Origin: Apteryx mantelli
Lineage: Eukaryota; Chordata; Aves; Apterygiformes; Apterygidae
Assembly (NCBI RefSeq): GCF_036417845.1
Contig: NC_089980.1
Location: 45,134,501 to 45,198,500 of the forward strand
Length of the DNA stretch: 64,000 nucleotides
Direction: 5' to 3'
The notes beneath the pieces were generated by a model. That model ran no database searches. It was not told the DNA's origin and saw only the letters and a program-made list of their open reading frames with translations. Below, piece by piece: positions 53,601-64,000 of the stretch (within the stretch, counting starts at the first letter, position 1; each line of letters opens with the position of its first letter). The position numbers were made by a program, and so were the translations under genes.

Positions 53601-56600
53601 CACCTTCCTTTGTTCTCTGAGGTAAGTGCCCCCCTCACCAGGTACTATAGTAAATAATAACTTCTCTTTTTTTCAGCCTGAGGGCTTTTCAAGCAGTCCT
53701 GCTCCCAGCAAGGATCTTCCTCTTCTTTCTAGTCATTCATCTTTGCCCCAGAGCAATAACATGGCTCCTTTTGCCTCTGAAGTGGAGAACTTTCTCAAAC
53801 GGTTTAACAAAGACTCTGTTGTGGAGTCTGCAAACAAGGAGTTGAATGACAGTTTATATGAGTGGACCCCACTTTCTGGGACTCCCAAGGACACTTTCAC
53901 ATTTGAAGAGAAGTTTGGAAGCTTCTTAAGTCACAAGGAGAAAGTAGAACCCAAGTCAGAGCCTACTGATCGCCATACTGACTTCCTGCTGCCTCATGAG
54001 AGAGCCAGTCAGGATGGCAGTGGTTTCTCCCGAATTCTGGGCATGATGGCTGATTCTGTCAGTGCTCAGGAGAAGAGGAGGCGTAGTTTTCCTGACATTG
54101 AAGATGAAGAGAAATTTCTTTATGGTGATGAGGATGAAGATACCAAAACTGAATCTCTCCCTGTTCAGAAGACCCCAGTGAGTTGTGGTAATGAGATAAT
54201 AAGCCAAAAAGTGAGTCCACCTCCTTCTGCTGCTCCAGCTGCCAAGCTGGATGCTTTAGAAGAGCCTAATGCTGAGTACGCAAAGATCCATGACTTACTC
54301 AAAACTATTGGACTTGACATTGGTGTAGCTGAAATTGGAAAACTGGCTGTTCGTACTCAGGAACGTCTTCATGGCAAGAAGTTGGCATCTCGTTCTCCTG
54401 ATCATCGCTCTTCAGATCCTCGCAGACTGGACTCCTGGGACTTGCGTCGTAGCCGGAGTGATACTCGATCTCCAGAATCAGGCCAGCAGCGCTCAGCATC
54501 ACCTCCTGTCTCTTTCCAGCAGTCTAAAGATGCATCCTCTCTTCAGAAAACAGAATATAATAAGAGCAAACCAGTGGGACAGGAGATACCTCCATGTGCA
54601 CCAGAACAGCCTCTTCCTTCTGTCTCTCTCATTCCCTCAGTTCCACCTGCTCCTGCTACTTTACCACCTACACCTACTTCTGTTTCCCAGTACCAAATAC
54701 CTAACTATTCGCAGTTCACAGCCACTCAAATGCCCCCAAACTATCCACCTCCCACAATGGCTCCTCCAGGATACGATGCATATGGGCATTATATGGCTTA
54801 TGCAGCCCCTGGTTGGCCCATGTACCCCCCTACCCAGCAGCCTAATCCTACGCTACCAGAGGCTCACGGGCTTCTTACTATGGCCATGTCAGCAAACCCC
54901 ACACGTCCCAATCTCCGGGTGATTGAGACAGTCTCTATGGGAAAAGATGTCCCTGATTTAAAAAGAGATGGTTCTGTGCTTGTTCATGTCCCCACCACTC
55001 CTGCTCACTCCAAAGTACCCCTTCGGCTGTCTTCACATCCTCTCAAAAATACCACAGAAAAGATGTCAGATGAAAAAAATCGGGCAGCTCAGAAGCAGAA
55101 GGTGAGTATATTGTCTGTAGATACTTGGATAAGTCACTTGGATTTATTCTATATTACTTTTTGGTGTATATCTTTCAGCTCTTTCTAATACATGAAAACA
55201 TGTTGGACTGCTTGCTTGCTAGGATAAAGGCTCTTCCTCCTCAGATGCACTTTTTTTTTCCCCTGAATGGTCCGGTTTAAAAACATTTGGATTGAATTTG
55301 CTTTTGTTAAAGATTCCAGGCATTGGTCTCTATTAGTTTGTGACAGTTTTAAAAAATACATTTAAAACCCCCAATGCTGCATGCCCCTAGGTTATGGCTG
55401 AACAGCTGAAAGTAAGCGCAAGGCTGAAGTTCTTAGGGCCAGACAAAGCTTATTAAAGAAACAAAAACAAAAACAAAGCCACACACACGCATGGTGACCA
55501 CAGCCTGTCTTTATTCCAGTGAATTAGAAAGAGCATATCTGTGGAGATACTTGTTTCTTTCAAAAGCTGAGTAACTGTTCTAATTTGGGTGCCTAATGCT
55601 TGATAGGATGGATCTAGGTTGTATTGAAGAGATGCATTTTCTTGAATATGTAGTTTGTACTGTATAATAATACCACAGTGATAAGTGTATTAGAGATTCG
55701 TAAATACATGCTAAAGGATGCAGTCATTCAGTTGCATATTTTCCCTCTGCATTTGTTTTAATTACCTCTTATAAGAATCACAAAATTAGAAGAAATTAAG
55801 GGAAATTGTTCTTTACTTTGTGCATCTGATACCATTTTAGGTAATGGATTTTGTATTTCCCTTAAGTAGTTACGTTTGAGTTATATGGTCTTTAAAGAGG
55901 AGGGGGGAACAACATTTTAAGATAAGAGACGATAGTTAATAAACTGTCAAAGGACTAGAAAATTCCTACAAGTTGTTTGGGTTTTCAAACTGGTGTCAAT
56001 TTGATCTTTGTTGCTAAGTAAGGATATATCTGCATTAGAGAGACTCTTTCAGTATAGCTGTGCTAATGATAAATTGTGTTGGTAGATCCTGCTAGTAGAA
56101 GAGCAGCACATGGCAGAGGCTGGAGGCTTTTTACCTACTCAGTTATATCACCCTCCTCAGAACAAATCAGACCATGGAAAGATGGACCACTGGATCCAAG
56201 GGACTCAAAAGAAGAGCTTACTTCCAATTTTTGGTCTGAAATAGCCCTTCTGCTTTTTGTTTGAAATGACCTAAAGAGGAGTGCTTACACAAAGTGCTAC
56301 ATCAGCAGATAAGTGAGCTTTAACTGCTTGCAGGAGTAATAATTTCTTCAGCTGACACAGTTGAATTTTGGTGTTAATGGAATTTGGGCACTTCTGGGAG
56401 AACTGTGTTGGCTGAAGGTGTGTGGTTTCCTCCTGCCCCTGACATACCCAGGAGCTCACTTACATATCTGGTCAGAACTACTAGGGTTTCATCTGCACTA
56501 CAGACTTTTTTGACTTGGGCCTGCTCCACAGGTTTTGCTGCTGTAGCTGGGGTGGCTTGGAGTATAAAAACTTGCATCCTTCAGTCGATGTCTCTATGCT

Positions 56601-59600
56601 GACAAAAAAAAACAGAACGATCATAGCTGTATTAACAGAAAAATGTTTTTTTCTGTTTGTTTTATTTTTATTATTTTTTTTTTAATCTTGTGGCATTCAA
56701 GAGGTGGTCTAACTGTGTTGGTAGAACTCCTTCGATTGGTTTATGCTGTGCCTGCTTTAGGGACCCTGCCAACATTTACTCTAGCAGAGTGGTAGTGATT
56801 CTGTAGTGAAGACAAGGCCTTGGATCAGTTCTTGTTTGTTTAAGGAAGGAGCCATTAGTAAGCTTTAGGAGCACTGTGAAGGTAACAAATTGTGATTTGT
56901 CTCTTGAAAACTAAAGTTTGAGAGGACACTGAAAGAACTATTCAGGTTTCATTTTAACTTAGAGCCCTGTTTTTCTCTGTGAGAATCAGTGAAGAACTGT
57001 GAAAACTCTCTGTATGAACTCTTCATAATAGTGTTTACCTTGTTGAGCAAGAAACTAACTGCATCCAGGTGTTTAATTTCAGATAGTTATGCACGCAGAA
57101 TATATTTGCTACTACAGTTGAGATCAGATTGAAACAAAAGCCTAAATAATCACTAAAATAAGGCAGAGTCAAAGCAAGAGGCAAGGTGAAGGGCTTTGGG
57201 GTCTTTTGTCACTGGTGAAATGTGCCCCTTGTAAAGATGCTGCATGAGTTTTGAAGAGCTGGTCAGCATTGATCTTACCTCTCTAAAAAAGACAGTCATC
57301 TGAGCCCGAGTGCCTTGGGAAATGATCTGACAAGCAAAGCAGTTTGGGGAAATGCAAAATATTGCATTTAAAAATGGGTGCATAGGCTGCTAATAGGTTA
57401 GTGTGAGCCATATTCTCTGTCTTGTCATGTCAATGGCTGAATTATAAAACTTGAACTAAAATTTCTATAATGGTCCATGTTAGTGGCAGCAACAGCACTA
57501 ATAAATTGGCTTACTTAGGGCAAGAGTAAAAATCACCTTCATAGGGCTGAAGCATGAATACAGATATAGCTACCAGCAAATGAAGAGGAAGAGGTGTATT
57601 TATTGTATTAAAATATTCAAGAACATTTTGAAAATAATGGTTAATGTTCTGGGAGTGGCAAACTGAGACCTTGCTGTCATTCTTGCAAGACTGATTAACT
57701 TGTGTGGGGAAGAGAAGAAAATCCAGTCCTCTTCCAATCTGTTTAGGTGATAGAAGAGAGAGAGAAACTGAAGAATGAACGGGAAGCACGGCAGAAGAAG
57801 CTTTATTATTTAAAGACTGAATTGGACAGGCTTCGTAAACAACAAGGTACAGTCCCTCCACACCCCCATTTTTCTTTTTCACTGGGACATGTCACAGATC
57901 TTCTAGGAGATGTGAAGACCAAATTAATAATAGTCTATATTTTAAAACTAATGTTTTGAAGCTCTGGACAGTGCAGAACTCTTGAGAAAGCAATGGCCTA
58001 ATTAGTATATTAAATTAATTTAGTCAAAATATAGCTGTTAAACTGAAGCAAGCAGTTGCTCAACTTGCACCTTCTTTGACAGCTTGATAAGTTAAATGAA
58101 TTGTACTCTCTTCATTTTAGTGTTTCTTTAGAAAAAGTGAAAAATGCTAACTGAAGATTCATCAGTGTGCCTTTCAATTTTTCATGAATCTCATCTGGAG
58201 AAGGAAAAGTCCTCTCTGGATATTGCTGACTTCTTTCTTTATGTCATTTTCAAACTTCTGTTTGACCCAAGTAAATATTAATTTCTCTCACCTCTGGAAA
58301 ATAATCCTTTTAGGATTTAATTTAAGATTAACTTACAAAACAAGTTTGCTTTTTTGATCACACAAGAAAATAGTGATTATTAAATTGGTTCTTTCTCTTG
58401 AGGATTACAGTGCTTCTGTTAGCGGTGTATATTAAAGCAATCCTTATAGAGGTGGATCTTGCAAATCTAGTGATGCTGTACCTTAGAGTCAGTTCTACAT
58501 TAACAGCTTAGTCAGAATTTAATTATAATATTTTATATTAGTATTTTACTTGTTGCTGGAATAGTTGTGCAGATCTTATAACTTTTTTTCTATTGCATTT
58601 CCGACTCTTCTATTTCCTTGATTGGTCAGGAGAGATGTTGAGGAAAAAACGTCGTGAGAAGGATGGACACAAAGACCCCTTGTTAGTTGAGGTGAACAGG
58701 CTACAAGAGAATATTATGAAAGAGATTTCAGAGCTGCATAAAGAATCTGATGCAGCAGAGAAGAAGCAATCTGAGCTTGATAAAGTAGCCCAGATCCTGG
58801 GGATTAACATATTTGAAAAACCCCGGAAACCATCTGTGGAAAACAAAGATTGCTCAGAAAAGAACAGCAAGTCAGACAGTACAAAAGGTCTGGAGAAAAC
58901 ATCTTCCTCCAACAAGGTAAAATCTTCTGGCTTGTATGCTAACAATCTTCCCACTAGGAGAAGAGGGCACTGGGGAGACAGCTGTTCCCAAACAGTTACT
59001 AGAAATCATTTAATGTCATTTGTTATCACATTTCATATGCTGATTTTGATCATTTATGCAGGTGAGAGTAAATGTATCAGTGTTTATAACTTCCCTCAAG
59101 GTTCGGGTACTTCAGTACCACTTACTGTTTTTGATCTTGGTTTTATTGAGTTGTTGGTTGGATTGAACGGTAGCATTCATGTGTGTAGCAGTTTGGTCTC
59201 AGTTCCATAACAAGAGGACAAGTGTTTTGTGTTTTTTTTTTTTTTTTTTTTTTCTTCTCTTCTACATTTCTGGCATGGATGGCCCGCCCAGGAGGAATGC
59301 TTGTAGCAGCAAAACTCTGCGAGTTCGGAGCATATTAGTCTTCTCACCAAGTGAAGATACTGACAAATCAGGGCAAAACTTAAATACGGTTGTTAGCTTA
59401 ACATCATTATTACATACATGCTACACGCTCTCTGTTAAGAAATGTCAGTATGCATCATTATGGTCTCTCTGGTACAGTCTACATTTATGGAGTGGTGGAG
59501 ACCCCAGAATAGGCTTACCCATTCCAGAAGATAATTTTTATTCTAGAAGTAGTGTATGTGATAACAATAGCATTTGAAAGGTTATGTATGTGTTCAGGAG

Positions 59601-62600
59601 ATTGATTATCCTCCTCTTCAAACGTAAATGTAACAGGTATAGCTCGTGGGAGGTGGTAGATGCTTTTTGTGTAGGCCTGACCTTACCATGCATTTTTGCA
59701 GAGAGGAAAGGATTAGAAGGGAAAGGGGTATGTCCTACAAGGTCACTAAAATCTGTATCCTGTAAGCTTTTCCCTATGCTTTGTTTTGGTCTGGTTCAGA
59801 AATCTCATCTAGTCTTTCATTTTAAGTCTCGTTTTTGTGTTTTGTTTTTGTTGTCTCTTGAAACATCAAAGTCTGGTATTCTCTTATTTTCACAAGTCAT
59901 TTGCATCAGGCACAGAATCATAAAACTAAAGTGGACAAGAGTGTTTGTTAAATCTCACAGCATATTAAGTTATGTTGCTTTCTTTTCTTGAGATATGGCA
60001 TGTGTGAATGTATCTTTTATTATTTTAAGTTCTGTTGTTTTATTCTCTAAACCCATAATGACTTGATCCCTGTTTCATAGTTCCTTATTTCAACATGGAA
60101 AATTCTGTGTTCTGGCCAGGAATATATAATATCTTCAGATATCTGTAGGCATTGAGGACATTGAGCTTAGTCTTTAAGATTGACCCTGTAATTCTGATGG
60201 TTAACTTTTTTTTTTTAATGAAAAGAAAAATGGCGCAGGCCTTTTGACACTGACATCAATTGACTTGGCCAGGCTAAGGGCAAGAATGTGTATGTCTCTC
60301 TGTTTATTTGCAAACTATCTTGCAGTCCCTTGCTGCTGAACCTGTATTTGTATGGTATAGTTACACAGTCATTGCAAAGGTGAAGCCAGCCTTGTTGTAC
60401 CAAACAGTCGATCTGTTCTGGGTTCTAAACAGCAGCAAATTGTAAGGGCCTCTTTGAGATTTTTCTCAAGTTGCTGTTGATACTGAGCTGAGATATTGTG
60501 ATCTTCATGCCATTTCCTTTCTGCTAAATGTAGAAGCACAAACTGGAGTTAGAGCTGGCTGTCACCTATTTGTCTGAGAAGCATTGTCTTTTTAAAAGTT
60601 GTGACTGAGATAGTGTTTATAGGATATACTGGGTGGGTGTATGTCTGCAAATAATAAATAACACTTCTCAGACATCATGAACATCCTTTCTTGCACTTCC
60701 TGCAGATCATAAATTGATCTTTTCCTTGTTTGAGAGAATGTCAGCCTTGTGTCCTTGTAGCAAATATTCATTGGGTCACTTCTTACTTCATTACTAAGGA
60801 TGGGATTGGATTGCGATGTGGATGTCTGTGGGGTGCATAGCGGCCTGGGTGTCTCTTCATTGTTTGATTTACAGTCTATGTTGCATGCAGTGTTGTTAAT
60901 AGGACGGAATCCATCCCTGTTTATCAAAAGATATTTCACGTAAGGCAGGTGTTTTTTTTAAACAGTTCTGAATCTGCTTAAGTAAATTTTTTTGCCACCA
61001 GTATTAAATAACTTGGAAATTGTGCAACCAACTTGGGCCTGCTAAGTTAAGATGTTATTTTTTCCAGACTGCCATGCAGATTAGAAATGATAACATGATG
61101 GGCTTTCAGCCATTTAAAATGTAAATCATAACTCAAAATTCACAAAGTACTATCTAGAACTGGTAATCTAAATCAGCAGGGCTCATTCACTATTTCCAGG
61201 ATTATTTGTTTTGCTACTCTGAAATGTTAGTGTTTACATCAAGATTCTGAGCTAAACATATTAATTTTGGCTAGAGTCCTGAGATGTCTGTGTTTCACTG
61301 TAAGGCGTCTTTCTGTAAAAATCAATGTAAGTGTAAATACCACATGTTTAAAGCGCAAGATACTTCACCATATTTACCTAGGTAACTAACAAAACACCAT
61401 GTTTCCCTAACTGTTAAGCAATGAGTCTTCTGGAGAATTCAAGTGCTTTCAAATAATCTGATTAAGCTGATTGAGTTAAATACTTCTAGTCAAATGACTC
61501 ACTTCCTTTTTCATTCTGCTTTTATCTAAGCTACTTTTACAGTAACTTCTGAATGCTTCTAGGGGAACCCTTTTAGGTCTTTGTGGCATTGTTTGGCTAG
61601 TATTGTAAATTGGAAATATTCAGATCTTTACGTGAAACCCATAAGGTGGGAAGGGTGCATGCCATAGGGGATTTGTTCATTTGGTTCCTTGGTTACCTGC
61701 CAACCATCCAGCCATTACGTCTGGGAGCCTTATTGGAAGTGCTTCACTGTGGCCACGCAGCATCTTAGTCGGCAATACCAGCTCTCTGAAACGGTGGAAT
61801 TAGCCTGGGCGCTGAAAAGCAGGTGATATATATTTTTTTTTTGTGTGTGTGGCTTCTACTGGAGGCAGGTTCTGAGTTCCAGAGCATTATGTGTGTTCTA
61901 CTGTGTCTTAGAGAAGTATTTCCTTTTGTTCAATATAGGAGTCAAAAACACCTAATGAAAAAGCCAGAGGTAGAAGCCCGAAGCCAGCAGAATCCTCTTC
62001 GCAGTCATCCAAACATCCTTTCCAGCTGGCCAATATTTATGAATACTATGATGCAGGGAACCATTGGTGCAAAGACTGCAATACCATCTGTGGGACCATG
62101 TTTGACTTTTTCACACACATGCATAATAAGAAACATAGACAGGTATGTGCCAGGCTTCCTTCATTAAGTGCATTTCATATTGCTGTAAAGATTAACACTA
62201 AAACATACATCACAGCACTACGTTTTACAAGAGAGCCTGAAGTAGTAATGAACCCAAGAAGCTGCTTATCAAATTCTTTTTCCCTAATGTAGGACTTCAG
62301 CAATTTGTACAGCTACCAACGTGTGTTGACTAGTGTAAATGGGGCTTTTGTGTTCAGTTCACTTTGGACCTAGTATTTGAGATTTTTGTTTCATATGGTA
62401 TCTGTACTTTGATCTCGTTCATATTTTACCTTTTTCACAGGTTATTTTCTCATTATAAGTTTCAAAAGGGGAGGGGAAGGAGAGTAAAACATAGTTCTTG
62501 TAAATATTTGCACATTGGTTTTTTTTTTTAATGTTCAGTGTTCTAAAAGGATGTTAAAAAGAAAAGAAACAAGTGTACTTGCCTTGTTAGTGTAATGTAT

Positions 62601-63927
62601 GAGCCTGTATACCTCTGTCGCTGTGCAAATAGACCCTGGATCCTTACAACAGACCTTGGGCTTTGAAGACCCAGAGCGAGACCAAACAAGACTCCATAAA
62701 ACGCATCGATAAGATAACTGTTCCTGCCAAAGGTACGTTAATTTTCTTTTTCACCTGAGTGTCATCTCCCTTTGCCCTCCAGCAGGTTTCAGTTGCTCAG
62801 AGAAAGGAAAACTACTTTGTTTTAGGAGCACGTATAGGTACTTTGTTATTAGGCAAATGGCAAGTGATTTCATTTCCTGGTTGTTCTTGTGGAAAAGGTC
62901 ATGGAGTGAGAGTGTAGGGAAAACAGTATGATTCTTTCTTTTCCTTTTAGTGTTGGGTTTTATTTTGACTGCTAGGCAACTTTTTCTTTAGTGTGGTTCT
63001 GAAGCGATTTTGGCTAATGTATTAGGATTCAGAGTAAGACCATAAAGGTTTAGCGTGTTCAGGCAGGTCTTATGCAGTACTTCATATAGTCTGCAATAGA
63101 CTCTTCCTTTCAATACATTTTGCGTAGAAGTGTCCCTGAAAGATCACTGCTGTGTACTTGGTAGAGTCTGTGAGTACAGAGAATCTAAGAAAGCCATAAG
63201 AAAGGGGCTGTAAGTGATTTGGGAATTCATATAAGATTACAAATCTGACTGAACACAATCAATCGTCTAAACAGGCCTGCCAGTGATCAATCTTTGCTTA
63301 TTAATCTGTTAGCTATTATAAGTTCAGATCTCTAAATTTGTAATGTGTGCCCAAGAAAGGCACACACTGCTGTGTGTTAGACAACTGTAGTGGGTTCTGT
63401 AGACAAAAGGATGCAGTCTGCTAAACTTCAATGAAAATGCAGGTGCTTTTTTTTTTAATAAACCAGGTGTTTAATATTTGAGCAGACTACCCCACAAAAT
63501 GGAAAATACATAAAGACTGTAGGAAATATTAACCTGCTTGAATAGAGGATGGTCTTAAGATGATAGAAGCACTAAAAATAGTTTTCTGAGCCATAATAAT
63601 TAAGCTTCTTCATTTTATGCTTTTGCTCCTGGTACTGGTGGTTCTCATTCTGTAAGCATAAGGAGAGCAGTATTACCCATTCCAAAAGCATGAACAGGAA
63701 CATTGCTGGAGGTTTTGCCATTGTTATTTGATATGTTTATTTGGCTTTATTAAAAACTTGCCATTTATTATGTTCTGTTTCTCTGATTGTTTTCTTCGGC
63801 CATTTCAGGCTCTGAGTTTCTGATTCCCATCACTGGATATTATTGTCAGCTGTGTCATGAATTTTTTGGAGATCAAATCTCAGCAGAGCAGCATGTAAAA
63901 AGTCATCCCCACAATGAGAAATACAAG
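41281..63927 (+). CDS. ZNF318: ZNF318: zinc finger protein 318, first nine coding exons (3' truncated by window)
   Basis: Exons 41281-41637, 46785-46930, 51923-52553, 53677-55101, 57747-57846, 58630-58916, 61939-62142, 62633-62732 and 63809-63927 join in phase to 1123 codons. The human protein is about 2280 residues, and its large last exon must lie past the right edge. Visible parts: a Ser/Arg/Pro-rich N-terminus opening MYRSS; LEQSLRITVGND and PERRRL near 130-160; RNYRRRSRSRSPSPS; a conserved EYAKIHDLLKTIGLDIGVAE helix; a charged coiled-coil-prone stretch (854-980, EEREKLKNEREARQKK); and two matrin/U1-type fingers C1026-C1029-H1042-H1048 and C1096-C1099-H1112-H1118. Known family role: nuclear protein affecting androgen-receptor transcription, and in B cells the IgM/IgD transcript choice. 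The start is the first in-frame ATG and has A at -3. The gene is head to head with ABCC10, as in mammals. Confidence 0.97.
45146..45860 (-). pseudogene. Coding-like antisense tracts in ZNF318 intron 1, possible decayed retrocopy
   Basis: Two minus-strand stretches (about 45860-45590 and 45373-45146) read with protein-like composition. The first gives words such as LQVPDVVWIQAVHPEKMQ before a stop and then a Lys/Gln-rich run. The second gives HLLAIKTVSKLGTYMTTISR and RQRKETLRKLGILNMEQVQ. Stops and a gap separate them. I do not recognise the source protein; no introns, start codon or poly(A) tail could be confirmed. It may instead be chance open sequence or an unrecognised repeat. Confidence 0.3.
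46785..46930 (+). CDS. ZNF318: ZNF318 coding exon 2
   Basis: Residues 120-168: RRSPSLRSESSLEQSLRITV then TPERRRLPDRLGSPIDNL. Acceptor TTTACAG, donor GTATGG. Confidence 0.96.
46968..47410 (-). mobile_element. Ancient CR1-like element, minus orientation, ZNF318 intron 2
   Basis: Plus strand reads GGCCGTACTGGGTGAGACCA, then TAGCCCAGTATTCTGTCTCC, GGGCAGGCATGTAGTGAGGC, CCCAGCCTCCAGCA and TTTCTTCTATGAATTTGTC, the order seen in the old antisense CR1 repeats common to birds, turtles and crocodilians. It begins only about 40 bases after the exon 2 donor. Confidence 0.75.
51923..52553 (+). CDS. ZNF318: ZNF318 coding exon 3
   Basis: Residues 168-378: RDDMADGPIFTRGLS, FLHRSDYSPHYG, RNYRRRSRSRSPSPSYL, a charged RRKREEEEERSR helix and MPKKSILKKRVE. 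Acceptor ACGCAG. The donor GTTTGA is weak, but the frame and conserved residues stop here. Confidence 0.95.
53677..55101 (+). CDS. ZNF318: ZNF318 coding exon 4
   Basis: Exactly 475 codons, residues 379-853. It carries TDFLLPHERASQDGSGFSRI, EKRRRSFPDIEDEEKFLYGD, EYAKIHDLLKTIGLDIGVAE and a Pro-rich stretch, and ends SDEKNRAAQKQK. Acceptor TTTCAG, donor GTGAGT. The open frame upstream of 53677 is intronic. Confidence 0.97.
57747..57846 (+). CDS. ZNF318: ZNF318 coding exon 5
   Basis: Residues 854-887: VIEEREKLKNEREARQKK then YYLKTELDRLRKQQ, strongly helical. Acceptor GTTTAG, donor GTACAG. Confidence 0.96.
58630..58916 (+). CDS. ZNF318: ZNF318 coding exon 6
   Basis: Residues 887-982: MLRKKRREKDGHKDPLLVEV, a coiled-coil-like stretch with KKQSELDKVAQILGINIF, then a Lys/Ser-rich tail. 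Acceptor GGTCAG, donor GTAAAA. Confidence 0.96.
59232..59253. repeat. Poly(T) run of 22 in ZNF318 intron 6
   Basis: An uninterrupted T22 followed by a pyrimidine-rich stretch. It could be the A-tail of an antisense retroposed sequence or simple slippage; no element body was recognised beside it. Confidence 0.7.
61939..62142 (+). CDS. ZNF318: ZNF318 coding exon 7 (first zinc finger)
   Basis: Residues 983-1050. The finger follows YEYYDAGNHWCKDC and has C-x2-C-x12-H-x5-H spacing (C1026, C1029, H1042, H1048), the matrin/U1 type. Acceptor ATATAG, donor GTATGT. Confidence 0.97.
62633..62732 (+). CDS. ZNF318: ZNF318 coding exon 8
   Basis: Residues 1051-1084: TLDPYNRPWALKTQSE then IDKITVPAKG, linking the two fingers. 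Short exon placed by similarity. Acceptor AAATAG, donor GTACGT. Confidence 0.95.
63809..63927 (+). CDS. ZNF318: ZNF318 coding exon 9 (second zinc finger)
   Basis: Residues 1084-1123: YYCQLCHEFFGDQISAEQHV then SHPHNEKYK, again C-x2-C-x12-H-x5-H (C1096, C1099, H1112, H1118). Acceptor TTTCAG; the donor GTTGGT is weak. The next exon is outside the window. Confidence 0.94.
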
Positions 63928-64000
63928 GTTGGTACCTGGTGTACCAGGAGTGAGTTGTTCCTTTTGTTAGCTTCTACTTGGTCTGTCTGTCTTCCTTTCC

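Noticed and set aside
54335-54922. 195-codon second frame inside ZNF318 exon 4
   Set aside because: It overlaps a long conserved exon in another frame and is of Leu/Ser-rich composition, as expected from a shadow of Pro/Ser-rich coding sequence. No evidence for dual coding.

Overview
This window is nuclear DNA from a bird. It holds multi-exon genes with GT-AG introns, three CpG-island promoters, and several CR1 LINE copies, including a well-preserved 3' end at 38.77-39.12 kb of the kind typical of bird genomes. I see no operons, CRISPR arrays, phage, plasmid features or RNA genes. The genus cannot be fixed from the sequence alone.

Three protein-coding genes are present, and each could be assembled exon by exon with consistent reading phase. 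(1) DLK2, plus strand: a CpG-island leader near 3.0-3.25 kb and five coding exons from 5748 to 12840 encode 396 residues, a single-pass EGF-repeat Notch-pathway ligand without a DSL domain. (2) ABCC10 (MRP7), minus strand: 21 coding exons from 32772 down to 15610 encode 1539 residues, a full-length ABC exporter with an N-terminal TMD0. Its promoter island is at 33.45-34.05 kb and its poly(A) signal at 15291-15296. (3) ZNF318, plus strand: the first nine coding exons, 41281 to 63927, encode 1123 residues including two matrin/U1-type zinc fingers. The large last exon lies beyond the right edge.

Layout: 1-2.7 kb is upstream DNA with no gene seen. 2.74-3.5 kb is the DLK2 CpG island, followed by a roughly 26-bp minisatellite. 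DLK2 and ABCC10 are tail to tail, with only about 0.9 kb between their likely 3' ends and an old CR1 fragment between them. ABCC10 and ZNF318 are head to head across about 6.4 kb of gene-free DNA (34.05-40.48 kb) that carries a CR1 insertion. The same neighbours in the same relative orientation are known from human 6p21.1, so this is a conserved synteny block read from the opposite strand.

The three genes do not form a pathway: one is a cell-surface modulator of Notch signalling, one a drug and conjugate exporter, one a nuclear zinc-finger regulator. I found no undescribed multi-gene system. The observations most worth checking are a long GC hairpin plus upstream ORF in the DLK2 leader, the minisatellite beside it, a CCTAA-rich ABCC10 intron, an apparent insertion in the ABCC10 linker, and coding-like antisense tracts in ZNF318 intron 1.
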